Positions 25,732 to 32,877 of a DNA stretch of 64,000 nt are shown in pieces. The position numbers and the translations under genes are program-made. This DNA comes from G963666935 sp963666935 (GTDB lineage: Bacteria; Bacillota; Clostridia; Christensenellales; CAG-138): assembly GCA_963666935.1 (NCBI GenBank), contig OY762936.1, positions 62,001-126,000 on the forward strand, in the 5' to 3' direction. Position 1 is the first letter of the stretch. Each line of letters starts with the position of its first letter. The notes under the pieces were generated by a model. It made no database searches. It had not been told where the DNA came from and saw only the letters and a program-made list of their open reading frames with translations.

Positions 25732-26677
25732 ATCTCTCAACGTCTCGCTCCTGTCGCTGCCGTTCTAGCTTTTTGCAATACAGGTCGAGTGCTCGGATAA
25801 TCATTTCTTCCTTTTCCTTTGGGGTAAAATCCTTCGGGAAGTATTTTTCGAGTTTACTGCCCTTAATAGTGACGTTATTTTGCTGCGGCTTTTCCTCCTG
25901 CATCACAAGCTCCATACCATTGCGGTCAAGTTTGCCCTCCTGAGCCGCCTGCTTGAGCCTCTGCGCTTGCGAGAGCGAGGGCGTACATTCCTCCTGCACC
26001 ATAATAATGTCCATAAGCTCGGTTTGAAGCTCCTGCGGCAGATAGGACAATTCCACGGCAGGGTTAAAGGCGATCTTCTTATCGTCCACCATTTCGAGGA
26101 GGGGCGGGATAAGTTCGGTGAGCCGGATATAGCGGTGAATATTTCTTGCACTTTCCTTGTCATTTTTACTGACTTCATCGACACTCCACAACTTCTCGCC
26201 AACTTGGCGAGAAGTTAAGTCAGTGCGCTGTCCCTGACGTTTTAGCGCTTCCAGCTTCATTTTATATGCCTGTGCTTTTTCGCTCATAGTAATAGTCTCA
26301 CGCTGGATATTTCCATCCACTACAAGGATTGTAGCAGCGTCATCATCAATTTCCCGCACGATGAGCGGAAGCGTATTGCACCCCGCAAGCGTACTGGCCA
26401 GCTTGCGCCGATGCCCTGAAAGCAGCTCGTATCCTCCCTCGGGGCGCGGCCGGGCAAGGCAGGGTGTATGGACACCGATGCGGGTAATGCTCTCCACCAT
26501 GTCCATCAGCTCCGCGTCCTGCCGGACGCGATAAGGATTGTTCGCAAAATCATGCACCTCGGAAACTGGGACCGTCAACACCGTCTCTCCCTGCTGCTGC
26601 CGCTCTGCCTGCCGGGATTCCTCACTGGAAAACAGATCATCTACTGACGTCAATTTCATGTTTCTCACGCTGGACAT
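25730..26677 (-). CDS. parB: ParB/Spo0J-family partition protein
   Basis: 315 residues from the ATG at 26677 (GGAGG 9 nt upstream, inside parA). ParB nuclease/CTPase-like core: FANNPYRVRQDAELMDMVES, then YELLSGHRRKLAS (the GHRR motif) and TILVVDGNIQRETITMSEKA, followed by an HTH region (LTSRQVGEKLWSV) and a basic C-terminus. With ParA it should partition or regulate the excised element. It overlaps parA by 41 bp. Confidence 0.93.
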   Translation of the reverse strand: MSSVRNMKLTSVDDLFSSEESRQAERQQQGETVLTVPVSEVHDFANNPYRVRQDAELMDMVESITRIGVHTPCLARPRPEGGYELLSGHRRKLASTLAGCNTLPLIVREIDDDAATILVVDGNIQRETITMSEKAQAYKMKLEALKRQGQRTDLTSRQVGEKLWSVDEVSKNDKESARNIHRYIRLTELIPPLLEMVDDKKIAFNPAVELSYLPQELQTELMDIIMVQEECTPSLSQAQRLKQAAQEGKLDRNGMELVMQEEKPQQNNVTIKGSKLEKYFPKDFTPKEKEEMIIRALDLYCKKLERQRQERDVER

Positions 26678-27452
26678 CGCCAAGTACCTCCTTCGTCAGA
26701 GCTTCATATGCCGCTGCCGCCTTCCCGTGCGCATCATGGATATAGATGCTTTTGCCCTGCGCGCTGGTTTCCGCCGCCTTGATTGCGAGAGGTATCTCCG
26801 TTTTGAACACGCGCAGTTTATCGCCGTAATTGCTGCGGAGCATGTACGAAATGTCCTTTGCAAAGTTCGTGCGGCTATCCACCATAGTGAGCAAAGCGCC
26901 CTCGATCTTCAAGTTCGGGTTAATGTTCCGTTTCACCCTGCTAATGGTCTGCAAAAGCTGCGTCATGCCCTTTGCGGGAAGATAATGCGCCTGTACGGGG
27001 ATGATTACACTATCGGCAGCGGCAAGGGCGTTAACGGTAATCATGCCAAGGGACGGCATACAGTCGATCAGCACATAGTCGTATTTGTCCTTGACCTCGT
27101 TTAGATAATTCCGCAGCACGATTTCGCGGCTCATGGTGTTTACAAGCGATACCTCCATTGCGGAAAGCTCGATGTTCGCGGGCATGAGGTCAACGCCCTC
27201 CGCGTGATGCAGGATACCTTCGTCCGGGGCCATAGGTTCGTCCATTATCACCTTGGTCATGATGGTGGCAAGGGATATGGGCAGCTTGTCCGGCTCACTC
27301 CAGCCCAGCGAATCCGTCAGGTTGCCCTGTGCGTCAGCATCGATGAGCAATACCTTCTTCCCTTGACGTGCGAGGCCGATGCCTAAGTTCACGGCTGTGG
27401 TCGTTTTCCCTACGCCGCCCTTCTGGTTGGCAAGAGCAATTACTTTGGTCAT
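26637..27452 (-). CDS. parA: ParA/Soj-family ATPase
   Basis: 271 residues, beginning MTKVIALANQKGGVGKTTTA, a deviant Walker A motif, with VLLIDADAQGNLTDSLGW and YVLIDCMPSLGM. It is a Soj-type ATPase without an N-terminal DNA-binding extension. The start has an AGGAGG-type site. It is the first gene of the parAB unit and lies after a terminator that isolates it from the hypothetical gene at the element's right end. Confidence 0.95.
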   Translation of the reverse strand: MTKVIALANQKGGVGKTTTAVNLGIGLARQGKKVLLIDADAQGNLTDSLGWSEPDKLPISLATIMTKVIMDEPMAPDEGILHHAEGVDLMPANIELSAMEVSLVNTMSREIVLRNYLNEVKDKYDYVLIDCMPSLGMITVNALAAADSVIIPVQAHYLPAKGMTQLLQTISRVKRNINPNLKIEGALLTMVDSRTNFAKDISYMLRSNYGDKLRVFKTEIPLAIKAAETSAQGKSIYIHDAHGKAAAAYEALTKEVLGDVQREKHEIDVSR

Positions 27453-27474
27453 AGTGGTTCCTCCTTACTAAAAT

Positions 27475-27508
27475 AAAAAAGGCCGCTTACTCTTTAGGGT
27501 AAACGACC
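27475..27508 (-). terminator. Intrinsic terminator before parA
   Basis: On the minus strand GGTCGTTTAC...GTAAGCGGCC pairs over 10 positions with two G-T wobbles, followed by TTTTTTATTTT. It closes the transcript of the 132-residue gene and separates it from parA. Confidence 0.75.
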
Positions 27509-27532
27509 AGTTTGATACTCTTAAGCTCTGCC

Positions 27533-27931
27533 TTATTCGCTGGTTTCTGCGCAATCATCTTGATAATCCAGCTTTACGTCAGAAAAATCCACTAGAGACT
27601 CATAGAAGAACACCTCCAATAGGACAGGATCACCATATTGAAGCAGTGTTTCAAAAATTTCAGGAACGGCCATTTCATGCAAAAGATACAGCACTTGCAA
27701 GATACCGCCGATAGTGGAGTACTCCGATTTTTCATACAGTTCCCATAGATAGGCTTCGACTGCGTCAATTGAGTCTATGCTGTCCCTTTCCTGACACATG
27801 GCCTCCGTCAGCGGTGGAATAACCGCACCGGAGATTATGTTCAGCTTTGTCGTGTTGGGCGTTTCGCCATCAGCCATATAGACTTCTTGCGCCATCAAGG
27901 CTGCCTTTAATTCCTCTTTGCTTTTCGTCAT
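27533..27931 (-). CDS. Acidic hypothetical protein at the element's right end
   Basis: 132 residues, acidic (many Glu/Asp, C-terminus DYQDDCAETSE), predicted helical, with no membrane segment and no domain I recognise. The ATG follows GGGGAT 7-8 nt upstream. It is the outermost gene of the element before the tRNA-Arg and ends in its own terminator. Such edge genes are sometimes excisionase partners, regulators or anti-defence proteins; nothing in the sequence decides among these. Confidence 0.6.
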   Translation of the reverse strand: MTKSKEELKAALMAQEVYMADGETPNTTKLNIISGAVIPPLTEAMCQERDSIDSIDAVEAYLWELYEKSEYSTIGGILQVLYLLHEMAVPEIFETLLQYGDPVLLEVFFYESLVDFSDVKLDYQDDCAETSE

Positions 27932-28003
27932 TTCGTTATCCCCGCTTTCATAGTTTTGTCTTATGCGTCTATTGCTTATCGTTCAATAAATGTGCGTTAT
28001 ATA

Positions 28004-28112
28004 AAAAATGTAGTAAAAATGTGGTATGCGGCAAAATTTATGTTTTTTACTCCTTACAATTTGCGTTGAAGCTCTGGCTTTCACCTAATAAAAATGTGGT
28101 AAATGTGGTATG
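28004..28112. repeat. ATGTGGTA repeats near the element's end
   Basis: The octamer ATGTGGTA occurs at 28019-28026, 28094-28101 and 28103-28110, with a near match ATGTAGTA at 28008-28015. They form two pairs, each next to an A5-6 run, within 110 bp and 70-250 bp from the tRNA. Short direct repeats in this place resemble arm-type integrase or excisionase binding sites. Confidence 0.5.
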
Positions 28113-28147
28113 GCGACCATCACGATAGATTTCGACCAAAAGACAAA

Positions 28148-28180
28148 CCTCCGAAAACAGGCTGTTTTCGGAGGTTTTTT
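28148..28180. terminator. Bidirectional terminator touching the tRNA 3' end
   Basis: A perfect 13-bp inverted repeat (CCTCCGAAAACAG / CTGTTTTCGGAGG around one central G) is followed by T6 on the plus strand (28175-28180). A T-rich run TTTGTCTTTT follows on the minus strand. The T6 contains the base complementary to the final A of the tRNA's CCA. Confidence 0.8.
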
Positions 28181-28256
28181 GGCGTGCCTGAAAGGATTCG
28201 AACCTTCGACCCTCAGAGTCGGAGTCTGATACTCTATCCAGCTGAGCTACAGGCAC
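28180..28256 (-). tRNA. tRNA-Arg (anticodon CCG), CCA encoded
   Basis: All arms fold: acceptor GTGCCTG/CAGGCAC, D arm GCTC...GAGT, anticodon stem TCAGA/TCTGA around the loop CTCCGAC (anticodon CCG), and T arm GAAGG-TTCGAAT-CCTTT. The discriminator is G, followed by an encoded CCA. It is preceded by two T-armless copies in tandem and followed by the mobile element. The 3' end of a tRNA gene is the classic ICE target, so it is probably the attachment site. Confidence 0.93.
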
Positions 28257-28267
28257 ATATTCGGTTT

Positions 28268-28327
28268 TGGTCTGCCTAGACCCTCAGAGTCGGAGTCTGA
28301 TACTCTATCCAGCTGAGCTACAGGCAC
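28268..28327 (-). pseudogene. T-armless tRNA-Arg(CCG) copy, proximal
   Basis: This 60-nt copy is identical to the intact tRNA through the anticodon arm and GGGTC. The 18-base T arm is then missing, and the sequence goes straight to TAGGCAG-A-CCA. That 3' strand can still pair with GTGCCTG over six positions (one G-T) with a mismatch at the first pair, and an ACCA tail is present. It is either a degenerate copy or a minimal tRNA-like RNA. Confidence 0.7.
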
Positions 28328-28338
28328 ATATTCGGTTT

Positions 28339-28398
28339 TGGTCTGCCTAGACCCTCAGAGTCGGAGTCTGATCCTCTATCCAGCTGAGCTACAGGCAC
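28339..28398 (-). pseudogene. T-armless tRNA-Arg(CCG) copy, distal
   Basis: Same structure as the proximal copy, with one change: GAGG instead of GAGT at the end of the D stem, which weakens the outer D-stem pair. It is the first of the three copies behind the shared promoter. Confidence 0.7.
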
Positions 28399-28425
28399 AT
28401 TGGCGTTTCGTAAAACGCAGGATTC

Positions 28426-28454
28426 ATTATAACACATGCCATTCGTTTCGGCAA
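28426..28454 (-). promoter_or_regulatory. Promoter of the tRNA-Arg array
   Basis: On the minus strand TTGCCG (28454-28449), a 17-bp spacer and a perfect TATAAT (28431-28426). Transcription would begin about 20 bases before the distal T-armless copy and run through both copies into the intact tRNA. Confidence 0.75.
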
Positions 28455-28475
28455 TCCATTCTCGGCATGGATTTA

Positions 28476-29564
28476 TCAGACGTTAAACCGGAAGAGCACG
28501 ATGTCGCCATCCTGCATGACGTAATCCTTCCCCTCAGAACGGATCAGCCCTTTTTCCTTGCAAGTCTGCATGGAGCCGTGTTCCATGAGCGTAGCGTAGG
28601 AGACGATTTCCGCACGGATAAAGCCCTTCTCAAAGTCTGTATGGATCTTCCCTGCCGCCTGCGGCGCCTTGGTGCCACGCTCAATGGTCCAGGCACGGAC
28701 TTCCTTAGGGCCGGCCGTCAGATAGCTGATGAGGCCTAGCAGCTTGTAGCAGGCCCTGACCAGCTGATCCAAGCCGCTTTCGCCGATACCCATCTCCTTG
28801 AGGAACTGTTTCTTTTCTTCGTCGGAAAGTTCCGAGATTTCTTCTTCCAGTCTGGCACAGATGGTAAGCGCCTCGGCACCTTCGCACGCAGCCGCCGCAT
28901 AGAGCGCCTGCACCGCGGGAGTCTCCTGTCCCAGCTCATTTTCCGAGATGTTCGCCACATAGATCACGGGCTTATCCGTAAGCAGAAACATCTGATCCGC
29001 CAGCTCTTTTTCCTCTTCACTAAGCACCATGCCCCGCACGGGTCGGTTGGATTCCAACTGGGCCTTGATCTGTTTGAGCAGCTCCAGCTCTGAAAGGAAT
29101 TTCTTTTCCCCGCCCTTGCTGTTCTTCTGCGCGCGGTCGATCCGGCGGTCCACAGTATCCAGATCCGCGAAAATCAGCTCAATGTTGATGGTTTCCATAT
29201 CCCGCACCGGATCTACCGAACCGTCCACATGGACGATGTTGTCATCCTCAAAACAGCGCACCACATGTACGACGGCATCCACTTCCCGGATGTGGGAGAG
29301 AAATTTATTTCCCAACCCCTCGCCCTTGTAGGCGCCGCGCACCAGACCCGCGATATCCACGAATTCGATTGTGGTGGGCGTGATCTTTTCAGGATTGTGC
29401 ATTTTGGCCAGCACGTCCAACCGCTCATCCGGCACCACCACCATGCCCACGTTGGGATCGATGGTGCAAAAGGGATAATTCGCCGCCTGGGCACCCGCTT
29501 GGGTAATCGCGTTGAAAAGTGTGCTTTTGCCCACATTGGGCAGGCCGACGACGCCGAGTTTCAT
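28476..29564 (-). CDS. ychF: YchF/OLA1-type redox-regulated ATPase
   Basis: 362 residues from the ATG at 29564 (GGGGAGAAG upstream). G1 motif GLPNVGKSTLFNAI, FCTIDPNVG, switch region VDIAGLVRGAYKGEG, and NISE in place of the NKxD motif, which is why this Obg-family member prefers ATP over GTP. It ends with the TGS domain (IHTDFEKGFIRAEIV). A ribosome-associated housekeeping protein. It is divergent from tilS. Confidence 0.97.
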   Translation of the reverse strand: MKLGVVGLPNVGKSTLFNAITQAGAQAANYPFCTIDPNVGMVVVPDERLDVLAKMHNPEKITPTTIEFVDIAGLVRGAYKGEGLGNKFLSHIREVDAVVHVVRCFEDDNIVHVDGSVDPVRDMETINIELIFADLDTVDRRIDRAQKNSKGGEKKFLSELELLKQIKAQLESNRPVRGMVLSEEEKELADQMFLLTDKPVIYVANISENELGQETPAVQALYAAAACEGAEALTICARLEEEISELSDEEKKQFLKEMGIGESGLDQLVRACYKLLGLISYLTAGPKEVRAWTIERGTKAPQAAGKIHTDFEKGFIRAEIVSYATLMEHGSMQTCKEKGLIRSEGKDYVMQDGDIVLFRFNV

Positions 29565-29620
29565 GTTGATTCTTCTCCCCATCTTGTAATACTTCATTAT
29601 TATAGGTTCGCCGCATGCCC

Positions 29621-29650
29621 TTGTCAAATGCTCCCGGGGGAATGTATACT
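29621..29650 (+). promoter_or_regulatory. Promoter of tilS, predicting a leaderless mRNA
   Basis: TTGTCA (29621-29626), an 18-bp spacer and TATACT (29645-29650). The -10 box ends 6 bases before the tilS ATG at 29657, so transcription should begin at or next to the ATG. Confidence 0.65.
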
Positions 29651-29656
29651 GATTGC

Positions 29657-31000
29657 ATGAAAAGCACCGTTGCAAAATTCATTCAAACACACGGCCTCAT
29701 CGCACCCAAAGGCAAGGTGCTGGTGGGCCTTTCCGGCGGGCCGGATTCCGTGGCTCTGCTACACGTGCTCCTGGCGCTGGGATATGACGTTTGCGCCGTT
29801 CACGTGAACCACGAAATTCGGGGCGCAGACGCAGACGAAGACGAAGCCTTCGTACGGGTGCTTTGTGAGTCTTTGCGTATCCCGCTCACCGTAGAGCGGC
29901 TGGACGTGCCGGCCATGGCCGAGGTGGAAGGTAAAACTTTGGAGCAAGCGGCCCGGGACGCCCGGTATGATTGTTTTGCCCGATTGGCGGCGGTCTTCGG
30001 GGCAAGCGTGATCGCCGTGGCCCATCACAGGGACGACCAGGCGGAAAGCATCCTTTTGCATCTCTTCCGGGGCAGCGGCCTAACTGGCCTTGTGGGAATG
30101 CGGCCCCGGCGGGGCAACGTGGTACGTCCGCTGCTTTGCGTGAAACGAGCAGACATTGAGACGTATCTTTCGGAGAACGGCCTTTCCTATTGTACCGACA
30201 CCACCAACTTTTTGCGCTGTGCGACCCGCAACCGAATCCGGCTGGACGTAATCCCATACCTGCGGGAGAACCTTAATCCCGCCATTGTGGACTCTTTGTG
30301 CTCCACCGCAGAACTGCTTCGGCGGGACGAGGATTATTTAGATTCCCTTGCCCGCTCCGCTCTGGCGGAGGCGTGTACACAAGTTGGCTACGATCGGCGC
30401 AAGCTGGCGGCACAGCCACTGCCCGTTTTGACCCGGGCTCTGCGGATTGCCCTCTGCGCGGCGGGCGCAACGGCCGACGTGGACCGCTGCCATATTGAGC
30501 GGCTTTGTTCCATGCTTGCGGCGCAGACCGGAACCCGTGCCGACCTGCCGCATATCGCCGCATGGATCAGCAACGAGAATATCTGCTTTGGAACAATTCC
30601 GGATTCTCCCGAATTTTGCGTCCCTTTTTGCTTGAGCGGCATTACCAAGACGCCCCTTGGCGACTTTTTTGCGAAGCCCTTTGTGGGTGAAATCGAAAAG
30701 AGCCCTGCCGTTGGCTACATGGACGCAGGCAAACTGCCGGACGGTCTTTGCGTTCGCACGCGAAGAGACGGCGATCGCTTTTTCCCCTTGGGTGCGCCCG
30801 GCAGAAAAAAACTCAAGGACTTTTTTATTGACCGCAAAGTGCCCCGGGAGGGTCGCGCACTCCCCATGCTTTATGCACAGGAAGAGGCGCTTTTCCTGCC
30901 GGGCTACGGCATTTCTGAAACCGTAAAAGTGGATTCTTCCACGCGGGACATACTGCGTGTGACATATCATCCTATTTTCAACGGAGGTACAAATGACTGA
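29657..31000 (+). CDS. tilS: tRNA(Ile)-lysidine synthase
   Basis: 447 residues. The PP-loop motif GLSGGPDSVALLHVL near the N-terminus binds ATP; HHRDDQAESILLHLFRGSGLTGL and FLRCATRNRIRLDVIPYL are typical of TilS, which converts C34 of the AUA-reading tRNA-Ile to lysidine. The C-terminal TilS domain contains RTRRDGDRFFPLGAPGRKKLK. The ATG at 29657 lacks a Shine-Dalgarno at normal distance; a possible ATG at 29642 falls before the -10 box. It overlaps hpt by 8 nt, the usual Bacillota pairing. Confidence 0.96.
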   Translation: MKSTVAKFIQTHGLIAPKGKVLVGLSGGPDSVALLHVLLALGYDVCAVHVNHEIRGADADEDEAFVRVLCESLRIPLTVERLDVPAMAEVEGKTLEQAARDARYDCFARLAAVFGASVIAVAHHRDDQAESILLHLFRGSGLTGLVGMRPRRGNVVRPLLCVKRADIETYLSENGLSYCTDTTNFLRCATRNRIRLDVIPYLRENLNPAIVDSLCSTAELLRRDEDYLDSLARSALAEACTQVGYDRRKLAAQPLPVLTRALRIALCAAGATADVDRCHIERLCSMLAAQTGTRADLPHIAAWISNENICFGTIPDSPEFCVPFCLSGITKTPLGDFFAKPFVGEIEKSPAVGYMDAGKLPDGLCVRTRRDGDRFFPLGAPGRKKLKDFFIDRKVPREGRALPMLYAQEEALFLPGYGISETVKVDSSTRDILRVTYHPIFNGGTND

Positions 31001-31547
31001 AAAAACCGACCTAACCCAAGATATGGCGCAAGTACTCATTGACGAAGATGCGCTAAAAAAGCGCGTTGCCCAGTTGGGCGCGGAGTTATCGGCCGAATAT
31101 GAAGGAAAAGATCCCATTTTAGTATGTATCCTCAAGGGGGCCGTGCACTTTTTTTCCGACCTGACCCGGCACATCACCTGCCACATGGAGATGGACTTTA
31201 TGTCCATTTCCAGTTATGGAGGCAGTACCAAGACTTCCGGAATCGTGCGCATCGCCAAAGACTTGGACAACAGCATCACCGGACGGCACGTGCTGATTGT
31301 GGAGGACATCATGGACAGCGGACTGACGCTCCACCACCTTACCACACTGCTGGAAACACGCCAGCCTGCTTCGTTGAAAATCGTCTGCCTGCTGGACAAG
31401 CCTGAACGCCGGGAATGCAACATCACCCCGGATTATATCGGTTTCACCATCCCCAACGTATTTGCAGCAGGCTATGGGCTGGACTACAACAACCACTACC
31501 GCAACGTGCCCTATGTAGGCGTTCTAAAACCCGGAATTTATTGCTGA
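30993..31547 (+). CDS. hpt: Hypoxanthine phosphoribosyltransferase
   Basis: 184 residues. The PRPP-binding motif VLIVEDIMDSGLTL and PILVCILKGAVHFFSDL, MDFMSISSYG are standard for bacterial HPRT, which salvages hypoxanthine and guanine. The ATG follows GGAGGTACAA, and the first codons overlap tilS. Length is normal. Confidence 0.96.
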   Translation: MTEKTDLTQDMAQVLIDEDALKKRVAQLGAELSAEYEGKDPILVCILKGAVHFFSDLTRHITCHMEMDFMSISSYGGSTKTSGIVRIAKDLDNSITGRHVLIVEDIMDSGLTLHHLTTLLETRQPASLKIVCLLDKPERRECNITPDYIGFTIPNVFAAGYGLDYNNHYRNVPYVGVLKPGIYC

Positions 31548-31566
31548 AATTATTAAGGAGATTCCT

Positions 31567-32736
31567 ATGACTCCCAGAGATGAAGCCTTGGCATTGTATA
31601 ATGAACTTATTTCCCTGCGGCGCGATTTTCATGCCCACCCCGAGCTGGGGCTGCAAGAGTTCAGAACAGCGGAAATCATTGAAGCGTACCTGCAAGACCT
31701 CGGGCTGGATGAGGTGCGGCGCTGCACGCAAACGGGAGTCGTAGGCGTTTTGCGGGGCGGCCGGGAAGGAAAGGTGATTTGCTTCCGCTCGGATATAGAC
31801 GCGCTGCCCGTCACCGAGGAAACCGGACTGCCCTTCGCTTCCAAGACCCCCTGCCTTATGCACGCCTGCGGTCACGACGGGCACATTGCCATTTTGCTCA
31901 TTGCGGCCAAAATTCTTGCGGCACACCGCGCGGAGATTCCGGGCACTGTGGTCTTTCTCTTCCAGCCCAATGAGGAGGACGCTGGCGCGGAACGGATGAT
32001 TCGGGCGGGCGCTCTGGAACATCCAAGGCCAGACGCCATATTTGGAATGCATTTGTGGGCCTATTTGCCCACCGATACCGTGGGCGTATGCCCCGGCCCC
32101 TTAATGGCTTCCAGTGACTATTTTTACTTGACGCTTATCGGCAAGCCTGGCCACGGCGGTTCCCCGCACCACTGCGTTAACCCCATCGACACGGCTGCGC
32201 ACGTGCTAGACGCATTCAAGACACTTTGTGCCCTGGAACTGAACCCCATGGAGCCTACCGTAATTTCCGTAGGCACCATACATGGCGGAACCAAGGAGGT
32301 CATCATCCCGGAAAAGGTTGAGCTTTCCGGTTCCATGCGCTGCCTTCACTCCGGCAGGGACGCGGTTCGCGCGCGGATGCGCCAGCTTGTAGAAGGCGTT
32401 TGCAAAACCTACCGCTGTGGCTTTGACCTGACGTTTCAATGCGGAAACACGCTTCTGGAAAATGATCCCACCCTTGCCGCTCTGGCTGCGGATGCGGCGG
32501 GCGAAATCCTTGGGGCGGATAAGATCGTTTCCTCCGGTATCCGTACCATGGTGGGCGAGGATTTCGCGGAATTTACCCATATCGTTCCCGGTGCCTACTA
32601 TTTCTATGGCTCTGGGAATCCGACATTGAAAACGGACTTTGATCACCACAACCCCAGGTTTGATATTGACGAAGATGCGCTCCCCGGTGCGGTCGCGGTA
32701 CAACTAGCGATTGTAAAGAAGTTTTTGGAGTTTTAA
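31567..32736 (+). CDS. M20-family amidohydrolase
   Basis: 389 residues, with AAGGAG before the ATG. Metal ligands are visible in CLMHACGHDGHIAILL, FQPNEEDAGAERMIRAG and at GMHLWAY; a dimerization domain follows (SGDYFYL-like segment with GKPGHGGSPHHCVNPID). This is the IAA-Leu/hippurate hydrolase-like M20D group, which removes acyl groups from N-acyl amino acids or cleaves small peptides in the cytoplasm. It follows hpt by 19 bp but fits functionally with the peptide transporter genes after it. Confidence 0.92.
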   Translation: MTPRDEALALYNELISLRRDFHAHPELGLQEFRTAEIIEAYLQDLGLDEVRRCTQTGVVGVLRGGREGKVICFRSDIDALPVTEETGLPFASKTPCLMHACGHDGHIAILLIAAKILAAHRAEIPGTVVFLFQPNEEDAGAERMIRAGALEHPRPDAIFGMHLWAYLPTDTVGVCPGPLMASSDYFYLTLIGKPGHGGSPHHCVNPIDTAAHVLDAFKTLCALELNPMEPTVISVGTIHGGTKEVIIPEKVELSGSMRCLHSGRDAVRARMRQLVEGVCKTYRCGFDLTFQCGNTLLENDPTLAALAADAAGEILGADKIVSSGIRTMVGEDFAEFTHIVPGAYYFYGSGNPTLKTDFDHHNPRFDIDEDALPGAVAVQLAIVKKFLEF

Positions 32737-32810
32737 CGTAGGAGAGGCAGCTTCCATATTTTTATCGGGCGTTCAATTGAGCGGCCCTCATTATTTCTCC
32801 TTAGGGAAAT

Positions 32811-32844
32811 AAAAGGGGAAGGTAGTAACTACCTTCCCCTTTTT
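32811..32844. terminator. Bidirectional terminator between converging genes
   Basis: A 15-bp perfect inverted repeat, AAAAGGGGAAGGTAG / CTACCTTCCCCTTTT with a 4-nt centre, followed by T on both strands. It serves the amidohydrolase (plus) and the peptide-binding protein (minus). Confidence 0.85.
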
Positions 32845-32877
32845 CGGTTAAGCGTTTTAAATAAGCAGATTGGCTAC

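Larger units (their letters stand above)
28209..28399 (-). repeat. 71-bp tandem repeat of the tRNA-Arg 5' part
   Basis: The units begin at 28209, 28280 and 28351: two full 71-bp copies plus 49 bp of a third, which differs by one base (28373). Each contains tRNA positions 1 to about 45, so the repeat runs into the intact gene. Spacing is exact, indicating recent tandem duplication. Confidence 0.92.

Noticed and set aside
28209..28399. CRISPR-like array
   Set aside because: The 71-bp units repeat without unique spacers and are tRNA-derived.
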